Below, piece by piece: positions 29,704 through 38,100 of a stretch of DNA of 41,195 bases. The notes under the pieces are model-generated. The model was given only the letters and a program-made list of their open reading frames with translations. It had not been told where the DNA came from and searched no databases. How positions within the stretch are numbered: position 1 is the first letter of the stretch; each line of letters opens with the position of its first letter. The stretch spans positions 724,574 to 765,768 of the forward strand of contig BFEA01000435.1 of NCBI GenBank assembly GCA_003427395.1, in the 5' to 3' direction. The stretch is from Chara braunii (Eukaryota; Streptophyta; Charophyceae; Charales; Characeae). The position numbers and the translations under genes were made by a program.

Positions 29704-30394
29704 TCACCTTGGAGTTGGTCTAAACTCCTTCCAGTCAGTGGAGAAGTGGGTAAAGACCATGACCCAAAACCAGTTGCTGAGTACGGAGGCCCAGACTTCA
29801 GCTTCTACCAGCCAAAAGGCAGTTACTTCCTCTCTTCCTATCATTGGTACCCTGCCTACAGCTTGCTGCTGCAAGTGGAGGACCAAATGGTCGATATTCA
29901 AGGCGCGTAGGTAGCTGCCGAGTTTGGTGTAGTAGTCGTCGCTCGGAGGGGTAAACCCGCTCAAAAATGAAGCGGGGGACCTCCACCGGCTCGCTGGAGA
30001 GGAACCGCGGTATCTCTTCCCAACCCCCATAGGTCACTAGATATTCTTCGTCACACCCTTCGTGAGGCCTCAATTCCTTTACTAATTCTCCTAGCCGGCC
30101 CCTCACGGCTCGAACGTCCCAGAGAGGGTCCTGCCCAATCCTCAAGCTACGTGCTATCTCGACAAGCCCCTCCTTCGAAAGGAATATTCGGGTTTCTCCA
30201 ACCACAACCTCCCCCTGGCGACTCACCGCAAATCGTATGAACGCCTTACCGCGCCGAGCCTCCCCTTCTTCTCACAAGAGAGTCCTAGTCGGAGTAGTCA
30301 ATCGAGCCCTAGGCAGAGTGATACTGACAACTTCCCTGGTATCCTTTATGGGCTCTACGGATGCCAAGAGAGTTCTCGGGATCCCTCTTATCAT
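29704..30394 (-). pseudogene. ORF F: fourth member of the C/D/E family, broken
   Basis: The start ATG (30394) overlaps the TGA of ORF E as ATGA. The frame (MIRGIPRTLLASVEP) is interrupted by TGA at 30274-30272. It continues through GETRIFLSKEGLVEIARSLRIGQ, which aligns with the TVYLSKEVW block of C and the IFIAPEAW block of D, and EEIPRFLSS...VEVPRFIFER, the family's E-x-P-R...P-x-F-x-F-x-R motif. After a frameshift near 29960 the aligned tail (PPSDDYYTKLGSYLRALNI, HLQQQAVGRVPM) resumes in another frame and ends TGA at 29706-29704. The total length of about 229 codons equals ORF D. Function unknown. Confidence 0.6.
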
Positions 30395-31119
30395 CGGCCC
30401 TCGAAACTCCACTGGTTAGACACCTGCTCTTCCCCAAAAAGGTGGGCGTACAGAACGTCCGCGACGAGGGAACGGAGTCCCTCAAATTCTCTCAATCTCC
30501 CGAATATGGCGGATAACTCACTCCTCGGGGGAACTCCTGCGTCCACACACCGAGTATAGAGCGAAAACAACCCCCTAGCCCACACCTCGGATTCCCGGGC
30601 CGCCCTAAGCACTGCTACTACCCTCTCCTCCGGGTCTCTTAGGAACGAACTGGCCACGAACTGGGGCAGGTTAGCGTGGAGGACCCCGGACGCGCGAGGG
30701 ACCTCTCCGGGCTCGGCGAAGGAAACTAGCGACCAGGACTCGAAAGTTCCTTCCTCGTAATCAGCTAACACCGAGTTGTTTGCCAACAGCCTCGCGGATT
30801 CTCGGTATTCAAAATGCGTAAGTCGCCCGGTCACCAAACCTCTCCAGACTTCGGTCCACCTCTCTTCGTTGAAGAAAATTGTTGCCCGAATCTCTAGGAA
30901 GCGACCGAGGTCGAGTGGACCTCCTCTGTCCACACCCTCCTTCCAAGTGAGCCTTCGCGCTCGAACCCACACATAGGCCCCTTCTCTGATCAATCCCCCT
31001 TTCTCAATGCTCATCCAATAAGGAGTCACTTGAGGGTCTCCCGGAACTAAAACCTTATCGGCGTCACTGGCCTCTATTGATTCTACCGCCCCGTTTTCAC
31101 TGAGCATGAACTTCACCAT
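30391..31119 (-). CDS. ORF E: uncharacterised protein, C/D/E/F paralogous family (242 aa)
   Basis: I do not recognise this protein. The intact frame starts ATG at 31119 and overlaps the end of ORF D by 23 bases; a second Met (residue 5) is possible. It shares with C and D an N-terminal G-A-Y-V-W-V block (about residues 47-52), an IFFNEERW block (81-88), GEVPRASG...LPQFV (138-154) and LYTRCVDAGVPP (187-198) followed by an IFGRL helix (205-209). It is rich in Arg and Glu, with no signal peptide or membrane segment seen. It ends TGA inside the ATG of ORF F (ATGA). The conserved Cys, paired Pro and aromatic positions suggest a folded domain. Confidence 0.7.
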   Translation of the reverse strand: MVKFMLSENGAVESIEASDADKVLVPGDPQVTPYWMSIEKGGLIREGAYVWVRARRLTWKEGVDRGGPLDLGRFLEIRATIFFNEERWTEVWRGLVTGRLTHFEYRESARLLANNSVLADYEEGTFESWSLVSFAEPGEVPRASGVLHANLPQFVASSFLRDPEERVVAVLRAARESEVWARGLFSLYTRCVDAGVPPRSELSAIFGRLREFEGLRSLVADVLYAHLFGEEQVSNQWSFEGR

Positions 31120-31783
31120 CTGCTATAGTCGCTCTAAAGACCCACCTGCGATATTTTTCCGGAGAGAGAGTGAAGGGTTTTTCTAGAGAACCTAGCCTTC
31201 TGAAAATACCCCAGAGTTTCCTGCACGGCGGAATACCCTGATCGATGCAGTGCGTATACAGCATCCACAGGGCCCTGAAGGTAAGCCCCAAACTCCTACC
31301 CTTCTCTAGAAGACACACTATCTTTCCCTCGTTCGTTCTAGGGAACAGGTAAGACGGCACCCTCACAGTTAACGGGTAACTTGACCTTGGGAACTCTCTT
31401 TTCCTTGCGAACCTCTCTCTTTCCACGGACATGAACGCAAATCGCTCTCTAACCCTACTTATCCACTCCCCTCTCACCTCTCTCGGCTCTCGCAACAATT
31501 TTTCCAGCCCACCCTCTTGTCCCAGAATTAGGGGAACTACAAGCTTCGCCCAAGCCTCCGGTGCTATGAAAATAACCGCGGTTACTTCCAGACCTCGCCC
31601 AAGACCTTGGCCTTCGACTTCTTTGGACTCTACCCACACGAATCCCCCACTAACCGTGGACCTCCCCCCTTCTATCCTTTCCCAATCAGGGACTTCCCCG
31701 TTGCTAGGGACCAGCCTAAGGGCCTCACGGTCCTCTAAAGAGGACTCTAAGAAGCATCCCTGCTCTTTATCATGGAACACCAT
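31097..31783 (-). CDS. ORF D: uncharacterised protein, C/D/E/F paralogous family (228 aa)
   Basis: An unrecognised but intact frame. Its ATG (31783) lies four bases after the TAA of ORF C (TAAATGAATGG context). Family blocks: GGFVWVE (46-52), AVIFIAPEAW (69-78), REFPRSSY (129-136) with RVPSYLFPR (141-149), and LYTHCIDQGIPP (175-186) followed by IFRRL (193-197). Arg/Glu-rich, with no membrane segment. The stop (TGA 31099-31097) lies inside the start of ORF E. No Shine-Dalgarno-like sequence is seen before the start, which argues against a bacterial contaminant. Confidence 0.7.
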   Translation of the reverse strand: MVFHDKEQGCFLESSLEDREALRLVPSNGEVPDWERIEGGRSTVSGGFVWVESKEVEGQGLGRGLEVTAVIFIAPEAWAKLVVPLILGQEGGLEKLLREPREVRGEWISRVRERFAFMSVERERFARKREFPRSSYPLTVRVPSYLFPRTNEGKIVCLLEKGRSLGLTFRALWMLYTHCIDQGIPPCRKLWGIFRRLGSLEKPFTLSPEKYRRWVFRATIADGEVHAQ

Positions 31784-31787
31784 TCAT

Positions 31788-32531
31788 TTAGAACATTCTC
31801 TGTGGCACCACGAAGACTCTTTTGTATCCGTAGTCCCTTCCTCCCTCGCGGTCCCGGGCAGACTCCCTAAAGATCCCGACACGAATCCTACATGCCTTGA
31901 TTCCGTATGGTACCGGGTTATCCACGCAATATGTGTAGTACCAATGGAGCGACCTAACAGAGAGTTGCCACCCCCTTTCTCGCACTATGGACCGGACAAC
32001 CCTGTCGTACCTCTCCTCCTTCCCGCTCACCCTTCGGAAAACGAATGATGGGAATATGACCCTAACGCACCCTGTGGCGCGGGGGTACTCTTCGTCTCGC
32101 ATGCAGGTCACCCTCACCTCAATGGGTGGGCAGTGTCTAAGGGGTTTAGCCTCAAAGATCTGCCTCAAAATCGGACCCGCTCGTGCCTCCCAATGATCTG
32201 CACGGTACCACCCCAGGACCAAATGTGTGACGTAATCGACCCAGACCTCTTTACTCAAATAAACAGTTCCTTTCGTACGGATCACTGTTCGTCTGGATCT
32301 CTTCCCGTTCTGGGGCCTATTTCGGGACCACCTATCCCCCTCCCAAGTTCCTACCGCGCAACGAGCCCAAAGAAAATCTCCTCGTTCCAGCTCTAATCCC
32401 TTCTCGCGGCCGGCTAGATACCTCTCCGTGCGGTGTTCTAACGGGACGCTGAAGCACTCCTTGTCTTTGCTTAAATCCGCCTTCTCTATCCGAACCCCTT
32501 CTTCCTCAGTGCCCTCTACGATCCTAACCAT
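31788..32531 (-). CDS. ORF C: uncharacterised protein, C/D/E/F paralogous family (247 aa)
   Basis: An unrecognised intact frame. The start ATG (32531) overlaps the end of ORF B in an eight-base ATGGTTAG. Family blocks: RGDFLWARC (50-58), GTVYLSKEVW (88-97), DEEYPRATG (146-154) with IFPSFVFRR (159-167), and YYTYCVDNPVPYG (198-210) followed by VGIF (218-221). It is more basic than D and E, with an Arg-rich stretch around residues 68-85. It ends TAA at 31790-31788. The family similarity is at protein level in the minus-strand frame, which supports this frame as the coding one. Confidence 0.7.
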   Translation of the reverse strand: MVRIVEGTEEEGVRIEKADLSKDKECFSVPLEHRTERYLAGREKGLELERGDFLWARCAVGTWEGDRWSRNRPQNGKRSRRTVIRTKGTVYLSKEVWVDYVTHLVLGWYRADHWEARAGPILRQIFEAKPLRHCPPIEVRVTCMRDEEYPRATGCVRVIFPSFVFRRVSGKEERYDRVVRSIVRERGWQLSVRSLHWYYTYCVDNPVPYGIKACRIRVGIFRESARDREGGRDYGYKRVFVVPQRMF

Positions 32532-32889
32532 CCCCTTGCACTATCTCCTCTATGATTTGAACCAGGGCTCTCCGCTTGTCCGACCCGTCCAGGAAGGCGT
32601 CCGAAATAGTGGGGACCGGCCTACCCCCTCGTGGATACGTCCTACACCCCAACGAGTAGAAGTAGTTAATCTCGTAAGCCCCTAGCAGTTGTCTCTCGAG
32701 TTGCGCGTGACCAATCGCTTCCTCCCAGCTATCCAAATATCCGGCCTCCCTATCGACACCCTTTTCCACGTACAAGGCTATGTCGAAGTGTCCGGTCCAC
32801 CAGTAGAAGGTATAGCACCACACATCTACCTCGCCTATATCACCTACACTAATTCCGGCGGGTTCAAACTCCAAAGGGCTCAAGCTCAT
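32524..32889 (-). CDS. ORF B: uncharacterised protein, A/B paralogous pair (about 121 aa)
   Basis: I choose the internal ATG at 32889 because MSLSP aligns with the MSLKA start of ORF A and overlaps the ORF A stop as ATGA; an upstream in-frame ATG exists at 32940. Shared with A: VDVWCY-x-F-x-x-WTG-x-FD, a GWEEAIGH-like block (SWEEAIGH), YFY-x-LG-x-RT-x-PRGGRP-x-P-x-ISDA and LDG-x-DK. There are many conserved aromatics and a PRGGRP loop. No known domain is recognised. The stop TAG (32526-32524) lies inside the start of ORF C. Confidence 0.7.
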   Translation of the reverse strand: MSLSPLEFEPAGISVGDIGEVDVWCYTFYWWTGHFDIALYVEKGVDREAGYLDSWEEAIGHAQLERQLLGAYEINYFYSLGCRTYPRGGRPVPTISDAFLDGSDKRRALVQIIEEIVQGDG

Positions 32890-33245
32890 GGACTCACCGC
32901 TCTCACTATACGCTCCACAATCCCCACTAGTACTTTCCATTTATCCGTTCCATCGAGATAAGCATCCGAAATTACCGGCGTCGGGCGACCACCCCTGGGG
33001 TGGGTTCGATATCCTAGATAGTAGAAATACTTGTACCCGTAACCCCTCAATTCTTCCCGCAAACCGCGGGAGTGGCCTATCGCCTCTTCCCACCCACGAA
33101 GGAAGTCCTCTCCTTGATCTTGTCCCTCTTCTACATAGACGCCTACATCAAAGTCCCCCGTCCATAGTCGAAAGGAGTAACACCACACATCAACACTTTC
33201 ATACGTACACACACTAATCCATTTAGGAACGGCTTTTAGGCTCAT
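32886..33245 (-). CDS. ORF A: uncharacterised protein, A/B paralogous pair (119 aa)
   Basis: First ORF of the packed series. ATG at 33245 follows a GATTATACTGC sequence. An intact frame with VDVWCYSFRLWTGDFD (18-33), GWEEAIGH (51-58), YKYFYYLGYRTHPRGGRP (71-88) and ISDAYLDGTDK (92-102). It aligns almost end to end with ORF B. Acidic in the middle, with no signal peptide or transmembrane segment. It ends TGA (32888-32886), sharing bases with the ATG of ORF B. No function can be assigned. Confidence 0.7.
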   Translation of the reverse strand: MSLKAVPKWISVCTYESVDVWCYSFRLWTGDFDVGVYVEEGQDQGEDFLRGWEEAIGHSRGLREELRGYGYKYFYYLGYRTHPRGGRPTPVISDAYLDGTDKWKVLVGIVERIVRAVSP

Positions 33246-33847
33246 GCAGTATAATCAAAGGAAATTTCCCTAAGTTCCTATTTCCTTTTGGCCACTCGAG
33301 AGACCACCTCTATCCCGCAAGGAGAAGAAGCCTGTGAGCTCAGAAGGATCCAATGGACCAGAGAAGGAACGCCGTCTCACTCGGGTACCTTCCTGTCCTC
33401 CCCCGCTGAGAGACTCCTCCCCACTCCCGGCCTAGAGACTAGCCGCGGACACAGGTTATCCCCGAGGAAGGGTGGCAACCCCCTCCCCGGAGTTGGACCG
33501 AAGTCACACACCCGGTTCCTACATCCCCCAGTGAACCGACCTCTAGTCCTAAGTTAGCCTATCCGACACCACGCCTCTACTCGGCCCACCTCAAGCGTGG
33601 AATTACCCGAGTCCCTGGACAAGATCCACCTATGTATCAGAAATCACTAGCCTATCTACTCCCTCCCCATTCTCCTCATCGTGAACTCTTCACACTTCGT
33701 CCCCTTCTTCCTTTTCCGCATCCTGCTGCCTCTTTTCTCTCTTGGAATCACTGGAAGATCGGGAAATTAGAAAAAAAGGGGTGGGAAGAGCGGAGCTTTA
33801 GAAAGAGGCTCTCAGGTTAGGTTGATAAATATACGTACCTTGAGTCT
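33246..33847. other. Spacer upstream of the A-F series
   Basis: About 600 bases with no convincing frame. The only promoter-like sequence is GATTATACTGC just before ORF A. It may contain the leader of the A-F transcript. Confidence 0.4.
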
Positions 33848-34234
33848 TCAATATTCGTTATCATAGTCCCAATAGTCCCCCAGTTCCGAGTCCGAGAAAT
33901 CGGCTAGACACCGGTCCACCCAGGATTCGGCCTCCGATCCCTTGTCCAAGGTCCCGTAAGTACCCCCTTTTTCTCTAGCACCCTCGCTAAGACGGGTGGG
34001 TGTGTCTCTCTCTCCCCCTCGCCCTGGTACCCGTAACACCACTCTCCTCTCCCCCAAGTCCCAAACTGGTACTGTTTGAGAGTCCCTCCCCCTTGCGGGA
34101 ATTGGAACTGTCGTCAGTCCTCGCGGGTCGAGAACCGAAGCCCCTAACCCCTCTCTAAACACCCCCTCTTGTGCGGTACTTGGCCCCCGGGTAGGTGCCC
34201 TCCACAACCCGTGCGGATCAAGAATACTTGGCAA
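33848..34234 (-). CDS. Possible additional ORF upstream of the A-F series (no ATG)
   Basis: The frame is open from an upstream stop near 34345 to TAA at 33850-33848 but contains no ATG, so it may be an exon, start at a non-ATG codon, or be non-coding. It has repeated D-P-x-G-L motifs (ILDPHGL, VLDPRGL, and IWDPRGL just upstream) and Pro/Arg/Gly-rich linkers. The tail is very acidic, ending SELGDYWDYDNEY. I cannot assign a family. It has the same strand as ORFs A-F, 600 bases upstream. Confidence 0.35.
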   Translation of the reverse strand: MPSILDPHGLWRAPTRGPSTAQEGVFREGLGASVLDPRGLTTVPIPARGRDSQTVPVWDLGERRVVLRVPGRGGERDTPTRLSEGAREKGGTYGTLDKGSEAESWVDRCLADFSDSELGDYWDYDNEY

Positions 34235-34239
34235 CCCCC

Positions 34240-35735
34240 TTGGGTCCCAAATAGACAGCGCCCCCGGACCCTCTCGGACCCCTCTCCCCTCTCTCTCTTT
34301 CCCTCTCTCTCTCTCCCCCTCGAGCAGACCCCCTTACACTATTTTCCCGGACTGTTCTTCTCCCCCCCCTTTCGTTGTTCTTCACCCTCATTCAGACCCC
34401 TCAGGCAAACTGTGCACCCCCTTAATTTTTCAAGTTTTTAGAAATAAATAGGCACAAAAACCAAGCACACAAAAAAGAACTGACCTGCTTTACCCCTCCA
34501 AGGCTAGAAGTGGGAGTCGAGATCTTAAGCGAGCCGGAGCGAACCTGCAAAAAGAACCAAGGAGACAAGCCCCAATGCCCGAAGCCCCTCGCACCCGACA
34601 AGCCCAACAACAGCCCCTCACCCCAATAAAACCCTCGCCGATGCCGCTTGAGAGGAATTGCGTAGGCCCCGATGAAGACCCCCTTAAAGCCGCGTGCCGA
34701 GGGACTTGATGCCGAAAAAAAATGTAGAATGCCCCTGACTCTCACCACCGCTGCCTGTCACGCCGGTCCTCCCCGTACACCGAGTCCTTCGAGTCGGCCG
34801 CGGCCGCGGGAGAAATGCTCATCCCCGGCAACGGCGCCACTTTGTCCGGCGGTGCCGCTTTCACTTTCAGCGGAGCGAGGTCACTCCCCTCCGGCCTTCA
34901 CCAGGGTAGGATAGCTTCCGCTTTGAGCTCTCGACTTGACCGCGCTCAGACAGTTTCCGAGTAACAAGACAGTAGGGACCCGGTCGGCTCCCAAGGCACA
35001 ACTCCCCCCCCCCTCGGGAGTCAAACGAGTGCTTGTGCGGCTCAGTCAAGAGAACCAGACGAGTGTCACTGCTGCAATTTGAACAGGGGTCTGAGTTCCA
35101 AGCACGGGAACGAGCGAACAACTGAATTCGAAGACAGGTGTGCAGTTCGACCACAGTTAGACCAGGGTTTCGAGTCTGAGAGCAGTTCAGCCAAGCGGAC
35201 AGCTCCAGTTCTGCTTAGAGAACCCCGTGAAGGACTAGAATGCAGTTCGAGTACCGAAATTTGAGCAAATGACTTGAAAATTATTATTGGAAGTGGAAGC
35301 AGCTAACCAAGCGAGAGACAAGTGAATGATCAAACTGCAGTTCGAACAGGGCCTCGTGCCCGCACATAGAAACAAGCAAAAAAAAAAAAAAAAAATGAAA
35401 ATAGCAGAACAATGGAAATATGGTTTGCACAGGAGCCTTGGTTCTGACCGCAGCTCAGCTTGGGGAACCAGGCGAATAACCAGACTATGGTTCGAACAGG
35501 GCCTCGTGGCCGAGCATGGAAACAATCAAATAGCTTGAGAATGATTAAAATCGAAAGCAGCGGCGCGGGCTCCGTCGTGACCAGGTGCAGTGCCCGAGTC
35601 GGTAACAGTGACTCGTAGTAACAATGTCTCGCAGGCTGACCACCCGCTCGAGTGAAGCTTGCTCCCTTCCCTCTCTCTCTCACTCTACGGACTCCCTCTG
35701 TCTACTCTTTCCCTCTCTCGTCCCTTCTGTCTCTC
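34240..35735. other. Gene-free region with divergent tandem repeats
   Basis: A purine/pyrimidine-biased stretch (34260-34330) is followed by sequence without credible genes. Between about 35070 and 35545 a motif of the type CAGTTCGAACAGGGCCTCGTG-x-CCG...GAAACAA is repeated in diverged copies (about 35072, 35149, 35336, 35489). A 17-base A run is at 35379-35395. Confidence 0.45.
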
Positions 35736-35755
35736 ACCCCCTCTCTCTCTCTCTT

Positions 35756-35823
<68 letters not shown>

Positions 35824-35824
35824 N

Positions 35825-35914
<90 letters not shown>
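35736..35914. repeat. Microsatellite (CT)n-(CA)n, long
   Basis: A CT run to about 35883 (one N at 35824) passes directly into CA repeats at 35884-35914. Predicted frames across it are artefacts. Confidence 0.97.
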
Positions 35915-35919
<5 letters not shown>

Positions 35920-36199
35920 AATAGAACCGCTCAGTCTCCCCTTCTTCCAACCCCTTGCCCCGTGGGTGTACACGTTCCTTGTTCCCCTCCTCGGTGACCC
36001 CCGAGGGCGTCGGAGCTACGAACGAGCCCTGGCAGTTGTACTTCCCAGAACTGTTCCAGCGCGAAAGCCAATTCGCTGACACTCCCACAGACACCCTCCT
36101 TGTCCACAGTGATCCAAGACTGCGTTCTTGCTCGTTCAGTTTCCTATAAACAGGATGGGACCCAGACGAGGTTCTTTACGTATTGCACAACTTAGCAGG

Positions 36200-36720
36200 A
36201 GCCTGCATGTCGAGCCAGCCGAAGTGACGAAGCCGCCAAGTCACGTATAGCAGGAGTCCGCGCCGAAGCTACGTCGCACGAAACACGAAGCACGCGGCTC
36301 CACGTCGCATGAGGAACACCGAACACCGATTCAAGAGGCAGGAAACCCTGAGGCACGGATCAAGAAGAACGAAGCACCAATTCACAAAGCGCGCAGCCCC
36401 AGTTCGCGAACCACCAATCCACCGAAGCGCGAAACACCAACCACCAAAAGCGCCAAGTCACCGATGCGCTAAGTACGAGGCATTCACTGAACACAGACAG
36501 CGGAGCGCCGAAGCACGGAGCACTGATGCACGGAGCGAAGGACCGAAGCGCAAAGCGAATCAAGCTCGCAAAACATCAAAGAAGCCAGCTCCCGGAATGC
36601 GGAGCACGAACCACTAAACTAAGTCGTAGCGAAGTACGAAGCATGGCGTACCAAGCTCAAGGCCCACAAAGAACCGGTTCGGAAAAAACACCGAGTTCAA
36701 GAAGAAGCTCCAAACATGGA
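36200..36720. repeat. Degenerate GAAGCRC-type low-complexity repeat
   Basis: Short motifs such as CGAAGC, GAAGCAC, GCGAAG and CACCAA recur irregularly at about 10-20 base spacing for 500 bases. A plus-strand frame at 36309-36617 encodes a basic His/Arg/Lys string and is probably a product of the repeat, not a gene. Confidence 0.5.
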
Positions 36721-36999
36721 TCATGTGCCGCACACCGCAGCGAGCTCTTTGTGCTTTTCTCCGCGCATACTGCCGTGCGCTACGAGCTTTCCAACGCGCG
36801 CTATCCCCGCCTCCCCGCTAGCGCCTCGATAGGACTCAGCCCCCAGCCAGTCGTCTTCACACACGGTAGCCGATTAATACTAGCTCAAATGCGAAAGTAC
36901 CTGGCCGCTCCTCAGGCCAGGTGCATGTAACTTCTTTCACGCGTCTCCAGTCACCCAGTCTCCGTTTCTCCGTTACTCACGCGAGCTCTGCTAGCTCCC

Positions 37000-37002
<3 letters not shown>

Positions 37003-37069
<67 letters not shown>
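37003..37069. repeat. Microsatellite (CT)n
   Basis: A CT run of about 67 bp followed by GTGTCTCTCTC. Confidence 0.97.
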
Positions 37070-37073
<4 letters not shown>

Positions 37074-37250
37074 CTCTCTCGCTTCCCTCTTGACACTGTC
37101 GCCTTTCGCCCACCTCTTCCCGAGCCACCGTTCGCGTACCTTGCTGTATCTCGAATGTATACAGCCGTGACCCCGGTCAAGTACGTTCCAAGAGAAGAAA
37201 AGCACCCGGCTTCGATCACAGCCTTCGCCTTCGACGCGGCCGGTCGCCCT

Positions 37251-37260
<10 letters not shown>

Positions 37261-37346
<86 letters not shown>
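37261..37346. repeat. Microsatellite (CT)n-(CTAT)n
   Basis: A CT run to about 37315, then TCTA tetranucleotide repeats to 37346. Confidence 0.97.
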
Positions 37347-37840
37347 ACGTACGCCCGGGAGGGACAGGCTGAGCCCCGCGCACTCTCTCCAGCTCGCCCA
37401 CTCTAGTTCGCTCGATCGGCAGCGGCGCACCACTGAGTGCCAGACGCGAGCGCGTGAGTTCTCTCCCCGTGAGCGTGTCTCCTCACTCTTCTTTCTAAAT
37501 ATATACTTCTTTTTCCTTTCCTCCTGTCCTCCGCATCGATCCTCACCCTCCTTATTTCCTCCAATCACTCCGCCCCTTCTCTCGCTGGCTCAAAGGCTTC
37601 TGATATTCTCGCCATCATTTTCCAAAATTGGAAATCGCCCGCCGTAGTTGTCCAAAATTTTACCAATTACCGCTTCTTTCCAAAAGCTCGGCAAGTGTCT
37701 TCCTTCTCGATCCGTTCTTTCCCTCGTCGTGGCCAGCTATTGGTCTCCGCTCTCCACTTCAGCATCCGCCTTCCCCGTAACGACCTATGCCACCCAGTCC
37801 AGTTCGCATCGTCAGTCAGCCCCTTCCTCCCCCATTTTGG

Positions 37841-38100
37841 TCAGGAGCTTAGTGCATGCACCTAGTATGATATCCGGTCTAGGTGCATTGGTCTTCAACC
37901 AACTTCTTATCTGTTCGTCTTCCTTTACTCGGGAGTCTTCACGTCAGCTGCCGGTACGAATCCCAATCCGGAGCGTCGCCTTCCAACCGGCTTCTTACCT
38001 GTTCGCCTCCCTCTACTCAGGAACTTAGTGCGTGCATCTGGTACAACACGCGGACTCGGAGCGTCGATTTTTGGCACAACCTCTTGTTGTTACCTGATTC
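37841..38100. repeat. Diverged tandem repeat, about 88-bp period
   Basis: Three units start near 37841 (TCAGGAGCTTAGTGC), 37928 (TCGGGAGTCTTCACG) and 38016 (TCAGGAACTTAGTGC). They share CTTCTTA-x-CTGTTCG-x-CT-x-CCT and GGAGCGTCG-type blocks. No coding signal is seen. Confidence 0.6.

Noticed and set aside
29548-29910. 120-codon plus-strand frame
   Set aside because: Opposite strand of the ORF F tail; the minus frames there align with paralogues and this one does not.
29704-33245. ORFs A-F as bacterial contamination in the assembly
   Set aside because: No Shine-Dalgarno sites, one broken paralogue with transposon-like decay (TGA plus frameshift), and continuous sequence with eukaryotic repeats on both sides. 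Not strictly excluded; read depth across 29700 and 34300 would decide.
34422-34748. 108-codon minus-strand frame with a splice-acceptor-like TTCTTTTTGCAG inside
   Set aside because: No conserved features; the splice-like signals alone do not support a gene.
36309-36617. 102-codon plus-strand frame, basic and His-rich
   Set aside because: It follows the degenerate GAAGC/CACCAA repeat and has no recognisable domain.
22449-37346. Repeated microsatellites as a possible CRISPR array
   Set aside because: They are simple dinucleotide to tetranucleotide repeats without unique spacers, in a eukaryotic context.
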